DNA from: an uncultured Phascolarctobacterium sp.
GTDB lineage: Bacteria > Bacillota > Negativicutes > Acidaminococcales > Acidaminococcaceae
Assembly: GCA_900757795.1 (NCBI GenBank)
Contig: CAAEPE010000004.1
Location: 1 to 46,341, forward strand
Direction: 5' to 3'
DNA length: 46,341 nucleotides
Shown: positions 40,618 through 46,341 of the stretch, piece after piece
How positions within the stretch are numbered: the stretch's first letter is position 1
Layout of the letters: the number at the start of each line of letters is the position of its first letter
The notes under the pieces: generated by a model
Seen by the model: the letters and a program-made list of their open reading frames with translations, nothing else
The model's database searches: none
Told to the model about the DNA's origin: nothing
Made by a program: the position numbers and the translations under genes

Positions 40618-41676
40618 TCACGGCATAGGCACGTTTAAATGCGCCCAGTTGGTGGACGGCTGGTAATCAAAATGCCACCACTCCATCTCAATGCCCTTAA
40701 AGCCGTACAACTCCATGCTTTCCTTGAGCAGATTGCGCAAATAACGCTGACGGCTGGTGCCGCCTGCATAGCTGGCAAACTGACGCATAGAAGGCTCGTC
40801 AAAATCGCTGATCATTTCTACTTGTTCGCCGCTGGCTAAATCGTACAGACTTACATCCACGGCATTGCCCGTATTATGGGCGCTGCCCTTAGTTTCCGGA
40901 TCCTCCAGCAGCTGCTTTTTATCAGCTGGCAAAGCTAAATTAGCCAGCTTGCTGACGCTCCACGGGCGGTAAGCATCCCACAGCACCAAGCCGTAGCCGT
41001 ACACCGCCAAATGCTGCTGCACCTTTACCAAAGCCTGAGCCGCTTCGCTGCCTACAAAAAGCTTTTCGCTGCTATATAGCGGCGCACCAAAGCAATTATC
41101 TGCTGCGCCGTAACGTGAATCAATCTGCAACCCGGCAACAGTAGCCGCATCTACTAATTCAGCCTGCTGTCCCGCGCGCAAAAACTCCGGCATTACTGCC
41201 TCGTTTGCTTCCTTGCGCATGGCTGCCCATTCCTCGGCAGAATGTTCCGGAAAACGAAATTCTTTCGCCCGTTCGCCCGTAGTTCTGCCTACAAAATAAC
41301 GGCTGTAAATATGTCCGCCTACGCGGCAGGAAATACCGTAACCGTCCGGGTCGCGTTCAAAGCGCACGTTGGCTTCGGAGCCGCTTATAGGCCCGGCTTC
41401 GTTAAGTAAATAAGCGTCAAAATGCTCTTTCGCCAGCGGATAAATAATCGCGCCGGAAAAATCCTTATCCTTTTGCGCAAAACGGTATAACAGCTCTAAA
41501 TTACCGCCATTTTCACGAATCAGAATATTTTCACCGTTGCCGTAGTAAAAGCCTAAAATATGCTTGATATCCTTAGGCGCATCATTGGGCACGGCTGCGC
41601 AGACACCGGCAAAGCCCGCTTGGACGCACAAAAGCAGACCGGCTGCTAAACCGGTCAGCATTTTTCTATAAAACAT
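40618..41676 (-). CDS. Exported VanX/DdpX-type D-Ala-D-Ala dipeptidase with extra N-terminal domain
   Basis: Zinc dipeptidase (peptidase M15D) expected to cleave D-Ala-D-Ala; 352 residues against about 200 for VanX. Residues 1-28 are a signal peptide (MLTGLAAGLLLCVQAGFAGV, cleavage near VCAA). Residues 30-165 form an extra beta-rich domain (IKHILGFYYGNGENILI; SCRVGGHIYSRYF). The catalytic part has IDSRYGAADNCFG, LVLWDAYRPWSV, SAHNTGNAVDVSLYD (zinc His and Asp) and MEWWHFDYQ (catalytic Glu, zinc His). It is the last gene of a two-component-system operon, and its ATG shares a base with the upstream stop. No vanA/vanH-like genes lie nearby, so wall recycling or amino acid scavenging outside the cytoplasm is likelier than full glycopeptide resistance. 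Confidence 0.9.
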   Translation of the reverse strand: MFYRKMLTGLAAGLLLCVQAGFAGVCAAVPNDAPKDIKHILGFYYGNGENILIRENGGNLELLYRFAQKDKDFSGAIIYPLAKEHFDAYLLNEAGPISGSEANVRFERDPDGYGISCRVGGHIYSRYFVGRTTGERAKEFRFPEHSAEEWAAMRKEANEAVMPEFLRAGQQAELVDAATVAGLQIDSRYGAADNCFGAPLYSSEKLFVGSEAAQALVKVQQHLAVYGYGLVLWDAYRPWSVSKLANLALPADKKQLLEDPETKGSAHNTGNAVDVSLYDLASGEQVEMISDFDEPSMRQFASYAGGTSRQRYLRNLLKESMELYGFKGIEMEWWHFDYQPSTNWAHLNVPMP

Positions 41677-42452
41677 TATCGAATCAGCTCCTTGCGCACA
41701 TCTGCTAAAGCGTTAAGTCGGCTGCGTACCGTGTCAATCTCTGCCAAATCAATGGTACAGCGAATTACTTCTTCATCCGTACCGGCTTCCGCTAAAATTT
41801 TGCCGCTGGGCGCTACTACCATGGAGTGTCCGAAAAACGGCGCTCCCTTAAATTCGCCCGCGCAGTTTACGGCAACCACAAAGGTATGGTTTTCCGCCGC
41901 TCGCGCCTGCGCCAGCAAACGCCAAATATCGCCGCGTGCCGTCGGCCACTCAGCGGGACAGAAAATAATTTTTGCTCCCTGCAGTGCCAAATGGCGGAAC
42001 AGCTCCGGAAAACGCAAATCGTAACAAATAGTTGAACCGCAGCACACGCCGTCTAAATCAAAGGCTTGAAAATTATTTCCCGGCGCAAAAAAGCGTTCTT
42101 CGTTGAAAAGGCCAAAAAGATGCACCTTGTCATAAAAATGGACCAGCTGACCTTTTTTATCAATAGCCACAGAAGTATTATAAACCTTGCCGCCGCGGCG
42201 CATAGGCACGGAGCCTGCAATAATGGCGCACTGGTTCTGCGCAGCGATAGCCTGCAAAGACGCCACCACGCCGGACGCTTCGTTCTCGGCTTCCTCTGCC
42301 AAATGACCTAAGCTGTAGCCGGTTGTCCAAACCTCCGGCAGCACAATTAAATCGTTATCAGGCGCAGTTTCCCGCGCCAGCTGCAGCCCATGAGCCACGT
42401 TGGCTTGTTTATTCTTTTCCAGAATAGCTAACTGCAGCAAAGCTATTTTCAT
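41676..42452 (-). CDS. Nitrilase-superfamily carbon-nitrogen hydrolase
   Basis: 258-residue cytosolic amidase of the nitrilase superfamily. The Glu-Lys-Cys triad is visible: LPEVWTTGYSLG, HFYDKVHLFG and GSTICYDLRFPELFR; NCAGEFKGAPFFGHSMVV is also typical. It most resembles omega-amidase/YafV-type enzymes that hydrolyse 2-oxo acid amides, but substrate cannot be read from sequence. ATG at 42452 overlaps the yqeG stop (ATGA), and its own stop touches the VanX-type gene. Confidence 0.9.
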   Translation of the reverse strand: MKIALLQLAILEKNKQANVAHGLQLARETAPDNDLIVLPEVWTTGYSLGHLAEEAENEASGVVASLQAIAAQNQCAIIAGSVPMRRGGKVYNTSVAIDKKGQLVHFYDKVHLFGLFNEERFFAPGNNFQAFDLDGVCCGSTICYDLRFPELFRHLALQGAKIIFCPAEWPTARGDIWRLLAQARAAENHTFVVAVNCAGEFKGAPFFGHSMVVAPSGKILAEAGTDEEVIRCTIDLAEIDTVRSRLNALADVRKELIR

Positions 42453-42967
42453 AATACGCGCTCCTTGGGCATCATATTATTTTTTTGCAAACGTCCTACG
42501 AAAAACTTCTCCAGCTTACGAGTGCAGCGGGTAATAAAATGCTCCTTACCGCCTAAGGACTGCACCCAAACAACGGGATGTCCCGCCCATTTAGCACCTA
42601 AAACATCAGTCATCAGCTGATCGCCAATAAACAGAATTTTGCCGCCGCCCATAGCCTTAGTAATTTGCTTATAGGCCATAGGCAGTGGTTTAGCAGCACG
42701 CATAATGCAGCCTAAATTAGTTTGGCGGGTAATGCCCTTCATGCGGTCGCCGCCGTTATTGCTGATCAACGCAACATTAATGCCGAGCTGGTGCATTTGG
42801 CGAATCCAAGTCATAGCGCGCGGGCCCACAAGATTCTTATCGCGGGGCAGCAAAGTGTTGTCAACATCAACAACAATTTTCGTATAACCATTGCGCTTTA
42901 ACCATTTGGGCGAAATGTCAAATAAACTTTTTACTCTGTAATCTGGACAAACATACTTTAATATCAT
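42449..42967 (-). CDS. yqeG: YqeG-family HAD-IIIA phosphatase
   Basis: 172-residue HAD-superfamily phosphatase. Motif I is VDVDNTLLPR (nucleophile Asp), motif II is ALISNNGG, and the metal motif is LFIGDQLMTDVLGAKWAG. The N-terminal ILKYVCPDYRVKSLFDI matches YqeG. The substrate is unknown; relatives dephosphorylate phosphatidylglycerol phosphate or small molecules. The start overlaps the histidine kinase stop, and the stop overlaps the nitrilase start. In Bacillus yqeG lies by yqeH-aroE, so this setting is different. Confidence 0.92.
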   Translation of the reverse strand: MILKYVCPDYRVKSLFDISPKWLKRNGYTKIVVDVDNTLLPRDKNLVGPRAMTWIRQMHQLGINVALISNNGGDRMKGITRQTNLGCIMRAAKPLPMAYKQITKAMGGGKILFIGDQLMTDVLGAKWAGHPVVWVQSLGGKEHFITRCTRKLEKFFVGRLQKNNMMPKERVL

Positions 42968-44511
42968 ACTACCTTATCCTTTGGAAATTTTATTTCAAAT
43001 GTAGTTCCTAAGCCACATTTGCTGACTACTTCGGCGCTGGCGCCGTGAACACGAATAATCTCCTTAGCAATCGCTAAGCCCAAACCGGTGCCGGGAACAC
43101 TGCGGCAGTGGGATTTTTCTACCTTATAGAAACGCTCCCAAATAAAAGGAATTTCTGCCTCCGGAATACCCTTACCTTGATCGACTACCGACAGAAGCAC
43201 GCTGCCGTCGCCAAGTTTTTTGGCGCCTATTGATACAGTACCATTTTCCGGCGAATATTTCAAGGCATTATCGCCTAAAATCATAATTAATTGTACCATT
43301 TGGTCGCCATCGCCTAAAATTTTAATGTTTTCGTCAGCATGCACGCAAAAAGTTACCTTGCGTTTCAATGCTTTTACACTCAACTTTTCGGCTACATTAC
43401 GAATGATAACTGCCAACGGCAGCTCATCCATATTATTTAAAGTCAAGGGATCACTGGACTCCAGCTTACTGATATCCAACAGCTCCCGCACCATACGCTC
43501 CAGACGCACGGTTTCCTCATTAATCAAGGTACGGTAGCGCTGAAGCACCGCAGGATCCGTAACCATCCCGTCGCTAATGGCTTCATTATAGCCACGTATA
43601 ATTGTGATAGGAGTGCGCAGCTCATGAGAAACATTGGCTACAAAATCACGACGAATTTTTTCCGTCCGTTCCATTTTAGCAATATAATCGCTCAAATCAC
43701 TGCCAAGAGAGTTCAAGGAAATTGCCAATTCTGCAATTTCATCCTCGCCCCGCACCGCCAGTCGTCTGGAATAGTCGCCGGAGGCCATAGCCATAGCGCT
43801 GTCCTTCATTTCCTGCACAGGTCTGATAATCATGCCCGACAGCTTCTTAACCAAGAGCAGGCTCATCAGAATCGCAATTACGCCTACAATCATTATGTAA
43901 ATGTAAACATTACGCAGAAATTTTTCAAAGCCGCTGAGAGGTTCTATCATTAAAATGGCGCCGGTTTTTCCCTTGGAAATTGCATACGGCACGCCCACTA
44001 AAATAACCTGCTCTTTATAATGCGGATGATAAATCTGCGATTTGAAAGATCTGCCTGCATATATATCATGCAAGATAATTCTTATACGATATGAAATGCT
44101 GCTTTCTTTGATGTCCTTATCCAGCTTATTGACATTATTTCTAAACTCTGCCTGCGAAGGTACGCCATATTTTAAAAACTGCTTTAAGGCATCCGACTCG
44201 TTTGTTTTCTCCGAGCCGTCGTAGTAAGAAGCGGCAATCAAATCATAATTATCGTCAAACAGCCAAATGCGGGCGCCCACCAGCCTATCCACCGCGATAA
44301 TGTAGCGATAAAGCATATCCTTATCATCCATGCGGATGAAAGCTTCAATGGTATCGCCCATTTCGTGGCCCTTATCGGTCAGCTCCTGCTCTTTAATTTC
44401 AAAAAAATAATCGGCAATCAAATAAGAGATACCGGCTGTAATCCCGACAACAACAATAATTATAATAACCATGAAGCTATACATCAGGCGCGTGCTGAGG
44501 GATTTCTTCAT
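42964..44511 (-). CDS. Sensor histidine kinase (PhoR/ResE-like)
   Basis: 515-residue membrane kinase. TM1 is about residues 9-35. An extracytoplasmic sensor of about 165 residues contains LVGARIWLFDDNYDLIAAS. TM2 is near 203-223 (VYIYIMIVGVIAILMSLLLV), followed by HAMP. The HisKA box FVANVSHELRTPITIIRGYNEA has its phospho-His near residue 295, and HATPase_c has N box LGDNALKYSPENG, G1 VDQGKGIPEAEIPFIWERFYK and G2 GTGLGLAIAKEI. It follows its response regulator by 3 bp. The ligand is unknown; the downstream VanX-type dipeptidase suggests an envelope signal, and the Pho-box-like site suggests phosphate. Both are inference. Confidence 0.93.
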   Translation of the reverse strand: MKKSLSTRLMYSFMVIIIIVVVGITAGISYLIADYFFEIKEQELTDKGHEMGDTIEAFIRMDDKDMLYRYIIAVDRLVGARIWLFDDNYDLIAASYYDGSEKTNESDALKQFLKYGVPSQAEFRNNVNKLDKDIKESSISYRIRIILHDIYAGRSFKSQIYHPHYKEQVILVGVPYAISKGKTGAILMIEPLSGFEKFLRNVYIYIMIVGVIAILMSLLLVKKLSGMIIRPVQEMKDSAMAMASGDYSRRLAVRGEDEIAELAISLNSLGSDLSDYIAKMERTEKIRRDFVANVSHELRTPITIIRGYNEAISDGMVTDPAVLQRYRTLINEETVRLERMVRELLDISKLESSDPLTLNNMDELPLAVIIRNVAEKLSVKALKRKVTFCVHADENIKILGDGDQMVQLIMILGDNALKYSPENGTVSIGAKKLGDGSVLLSVVDQGKGIPEAEIPFIWERFYKVEKSHCRSVPGTGLGLAIAKEIIRVHGASAEVVSKCGLGTTFEIKFPKDKVV

Positions 44512-44514
44512 TGA

Positions 44515-45213
44515 TTATTTATCCTTAATTTCAAATTTATAGCCTACACCCCAAATTGTGGTAATATCCCATTTAGAATCGGGGGGAATGTTCAGCTTTT
44601 GACGGATACGTTTGATGTGGGTATCTACGGTTCTGGTGTCGCCGTAATAGGAATAGCCCCAAATGGTTTCCAGCAGCTGATTGCGGGAAAAGGCCTTACC
44701 GGGATTGGAAGCCAAGCACCAAAGCAGCTCCATTTCTTTCGTGGTAAAGGTCATTTTGTTGCCAAAGGCCGTTACTTGATATTGATCCATATCAACAATC
44801 AAACCGTCGTAGACAATGCGGGAAGAATCGCCTTTTTTCTCCTGCGTGCCTGCGCGGCGCAGCACTGCTTTAACGCGGGCAACAACCTCGCGGGAATTAA
44901 AGGGCTTCGTAATATAATCATCAGCGCCGATTTCCAAACCGGCAATGCGGTCGTCATCCTCATCCTTAGCAGTTACCATGATAATGGGCATATCGGTCAG
45001 CTTGCGCACTTGTTTGCAAACCTCGATACCGTCCAAAACAGGCATCATAATATCCAACAGCAAAATATCCGGTTTTTCAGACTGCACCTTTAAAATTGCA
45101 GCAGCTCCGTCTTCTGCTTCGATCACCTCGAAGCCTTCTTTTTCAAAATATATACGCAGAATTTCACGAATCTGTACTTCATCATCAGCAATAAGAATCT
45201 TTTGCTTTGTCAT
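44515..45213 (-). CDS. OmpR/PhoB-family response regulator
   Basis: 232 residues from the ATG at 45213, chosen because AGGAGT lies 7-8 bases upstream. Receiver domain: acidic pair DDE near 10-12, phospho-Asp54 in LLLDIMMPVLDG, Thr in MVTAKDEDDD and Lys in YITKPFNSREV. C-terminal winged helix: FTTKEMELLWCLASNPGKAFSR, TRTVDTHIKRIRQKL and IWGVGYKFE. First gene of the five-gene operon, paired with the kinase. WalR, PhoP and ResD are all possible relatives; none is singled out. Confidence 0.95.
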   Translation of the reverse strand: MTKQKILIADDEVQIREILRIYFEKEGFEVIEAEDGAAAILKVQSEKPDILLLDIMMPVLDGIEVCKQVRKLTDMPIIMVTAKDEDDDRIAGLEIGADDYITKPFNSREVVARVKAVLRRAGTQEKKGDSSRIVYDGLIVDMDQYQVTAFGNKMTFTTKEMELLWCLASNPGKAFSRNQLLETIWGYSYYGDTRTVDTHIKRIRQKLNIPPDSKWDITTIWGVGYKFEIKDK

Positions 45214-45248
45214 AATCATCACTCCTAACATTCTATGATGTTATATCA

Positions 45249-45257
45249 ATTATAACA
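45249..45257 (-). promoter_or_regulatory. Extended -10 promoter ahead of the response regulator
   Basis: Read leftward, TGTTATAAT (45249-45257) is an extended -10, 36 bases ahead of the start codon. An additional leftward promoter, TTGCCA-16-TATAAT, lies further up at about 45414-45441. Confidence 0.6.
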
Positions 45258-45282
45258 CAAAATATCTTAAACTTTAGCTACG

Positions 45283-45299
45283 TTCACAAAAGATTTACA
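45283..45299 (+). promoter_or_regulatory. Pho-box-like direct repeat
   Basis: TTCACA (45283-45288) and TTTACA (45294-45299) repeat with an 11-bp period, matching the TT(A/T/C)ACA pattern of Gram-positive PhoP sites. They lie just upstream of the predicted -35 region of the response-regulator promoter, on the opposite strand. Only two repeats are clear. Confidence 0.4.
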
Positions 45300-45644
45300 G
45301 AAAAATAGCTATTTCATCATGATTTTTTGCTTTTCTCCGCAAAACTCCGCTTACAAATGAAAATTACGCGCCAAACGCAGCGTCAAAGATTTATTTCAAG
45401 GCACTAATATGTTATTATACAACATTTTTGTACTTTGGCAAAGATAAAAAACTCATCAAACCTTTTTCTCAAAGGTATCAATCATTAACAGCTAAAATTA
45501 CTAAAACCATGCTCACTTTTAGGGTGAATTTTTGAGAGTAATTTTGTAGTTTTCATCCTAAATATGGAGTGATGTGCGCAATGTCAAGGTAAAAAACTGC
45601 TACCGAATGATAGCAGAGTAAGTTTTTTATGTTCCTATATTCCT
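45300..45644. other. AT-rich intergenic region with hairpins, no gene
   Basis: No supported frame. Features: a leftward promoter-like TTGCCA-16-TATAAT near 45414-45441; an inverted repeat AAAATTACT (45495-45503) / AGTAATTTT (45537-45545); and CTGCTA/TAGCAG near 45588-45616, flanked by A- and T-runs, like a degenerate terminator. Confidence 0.4.
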
Positions 45645-45677
45645 TTGCAAGCCTGTAATATATTTACAGGCTTGCAA
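45645..45677. repeat. Perfect 14-bp hairpin
   Basis: TTGCAAGCCTGTAA (45645-45658) and TTACAGGCTTGCAA (45664-45677) with a 5-base loop. It could end the leftward message from the two small genes at the right edge (stop at 45767), or be a remnant of a mobile element. Confidence 0.6.
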
Positions 45678-45766
45678 GTTACTCATAGTAATAATATGTA
45701 ATTGAAATTTGGGAAATTTCGAAAGGTCTTTATTTGCCTTGACAGTGCTTTCGCAACACTTATAGT

Positions 45767-46015
45767 TCAAATATCATTTTTCTTCCCCATTATTTCCATA
45801 ATCCAGCAAATCAATATCACACCACCATATAAAGCAGCGCCAACTTTCATAATCCCCATATAGTCATACTGAAAACAGATATAGATATACGCAAAAAAGA
45901 TAAAGTTAAACAATGTTTGAAAATATTTTTTAGATATAATGCGTACTTTAGTTAAAACGCTGACCAACACTATAGCTGAAATACTAGCAATAACTAAACT
46001 TTGCTCGCTTATCAT
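45767..46015 (-). CDS. Small membrane protein, unknown
   Basis: 82 residues, not recognised. Mostly hydrophobic: about residues 5-22 (QSLVIASISAIVLVSVL), 33-50 (TLFNFIFFAYIYICF) and 56-75 (VGAALYGGVILICWIMEIMG), giving two or three membrane helices with Lys-rich loops. The start overlaps the stop of the upstream 73-residue gene (ATGA), which supports both being translated. Base composition is more AT-rich than the core genes, consistent with accessory DNA. The pairing could be an immunity or defence module, but nothing identifies it. Confidence 0.6.
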   Translation of the reverse strand: MISEQSLVIASISAIVLVSVLTKVRIISKKYFQTLFNFIFFAYIYICFQYDYMGIMKVGAALYGGVILICWIMEIMGKKNDI

Positions 46016-46233
46016 TTAATCTCAATCCTTATCCTAAATATTGTTTTCCCTTGTAAGTGTTTGGGGACACCATACTTTTCGCTTGTATATTCCGAAACAT
46101 CTACAAACTTAAACATCATTTTCATAGAATTTTTTATAAAATATTCACCATTCCCTACTACTTTCCAACCATTTTGTTCTGCACTATTCCTAAATAATGC
46201 ATATGTTTCATTCTGACTCAAGCTAGTAAACAA
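46012..46233 (-). CDS. Small soluble protein, unknown
   Basis: 73 residues, not recognised. The start is uncertain: TTG at 46233 is close behind AAGGAG. The sequence SQNETYALFRNSAEQNGWKV, then GEYFIKNSMKMMFKFVDV and GKTIFRIRIEIK, suggests a small alpha/beta domain with alternating hydrophobic strands. It overlaps the following membrane-protein gene by ATGA. The pair is orphaned next to a possible insertion element starting at about 46255. Confidence 0.55.
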   Translation of the reverse strand: MFTSLSQNETYALFRNSAEQNGWKVVGNGEYFIKNSMKMMFKFVDVSEYTSEKYGVPKHLQGKTIFRIRIEIK

Positions 46234-46262
46234 AGTCTCCTTTTGGATCTATACTAAAAAAG

Positions 46263-46292
46263 TAGACACATATTTGAAGTATTTGTTACAAT
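46263..46292 (+). promoter_or_regulatory. Promoter of the right-edge gene
   Basis: TAGACA (46263-46268), 18 bases, TACAAT (46287-46292): one mismatch from consensus in each box. Confidence 0.5.
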
Positions 46293-46320
46293 AAACTAAA
46301 CACAAAGAAGGAGGACTTTT

Positions 46321-46341
46321 ATGGCTGCAAACAACTACAAC
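46321..46341 (+). CDS. Start of a gene cut by the window edge (possible IS transposase)
   Basis: Seven codons, MAANNYN, behind a strong ribosome site (GAAGGAGG at 46307-46314, 6-base spacer) and a promoter. The upstream AAAAAAGTAGACAC resembles the ends of some IS3-family elements, so this may be the first transposase frame. That is recall-based and weak, and the window stops too early to tell. Confidence 0.4.

Noticed and set aside
40618..45213. Complete vancomycin-resistance cluster
   Set aside because: Only a VanX-type dipeptidase and a two-component system are present. There is no D-Ala-D-Lac ligase or VanH dehydrogenase, and the dipeptidase is predicted to be exported.
45540..45620. Remnant end of an IS21-like element
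   Set aside because: A short stretch around TGTCAAGGTAAAAA looked familiar, but no transposase remnant or matching second end is present.

Overview
The window looks like a chromosomal segment of a low-to-mid-GC, anaerobic or microaerophilic member of the Firmicutes. My best guess is a Negativicutes-type gut organism (Acidaminococcaceae, Phascolarctobacterium-like), inferred from gene content rather than shown. The evidence is a PerR-type regulator with rubrerythrin, FeoAB iron uptake, T-box control of trp genes, a Firmicutes-type priA-def-fmt-rsmB-rlmN-stp-prkC-rsgA-rpe cluster, FloA/NfeD, MtaB and YlbF/YqeG/YqeY family proteins. Several promoters match TTGACA-16/17-TATAAT almost perfectly, and others have an extended -10 (TGnTATAAT).

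Layout. 1-3930 holds oxidative-stress and iron genes: perR-rbr read leftward from a consensus promoter with an operator-like dyad, and divergent feoA-feoB. 3931-9240 is a leftward set: a short RecQ, PgeF, a B12-type radical SAM protein and a two-domain PPK2. 9287-11422 is nfeD-floA plus an unrecognised membrane-anchored protein. 11651-15962 is translation-related: yqeY, rpsU, a HIT protein, mtaB, rsmE and prmA. Threonine ammonia-lyase (16210-17424, +) follows.

17466-18160 is the most interesting stretch. It holds a 31-codon membrane peptide with an extended -10 promoter, a Shine-Dalgarno sequence that can be sequestered in two ways, a bidirectional terminator over the stop codon and a convergent antisense promoter. 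This is the architecture of a type I toxin-antitoxin locus. Next to it is a 221-bp inverted-repeat (MITE-like) element whose 69-bp core recurs at 37854-37922.

18194-21028 is pepT-abgT. 21202-26056 is a tryptophan operon, trpDCFBA, behind a T-box with a UGG specifier and without trpE or trpG. 26123-37462 is a ten-gene housekeeping operon running from priA to rpe. The priA/nitroreductase gap (37463-38048) carries a 95-bp nested palindrome and the second copy of the dispersed repeat. 38049-40536 holds a ferredoxin-type nitroreductase, an unknown protein, murB and ylbF. 40618-45213 is a tightly packed five-gene operon: a PhoB/PhoR-like two-component system, YqeG phosphatase, a nitrilase-family amidase and an exported VanX-type D-Ala-D-Ala dipeptidase with an extra N-terminal domain. 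A Pho-box-like direct repeat lies upstream. The right end (45255-46341) is AT-rich accessory DNA with two small unknown genes, several hairpins and the first seven codons of a gene that may be an IS transposase.
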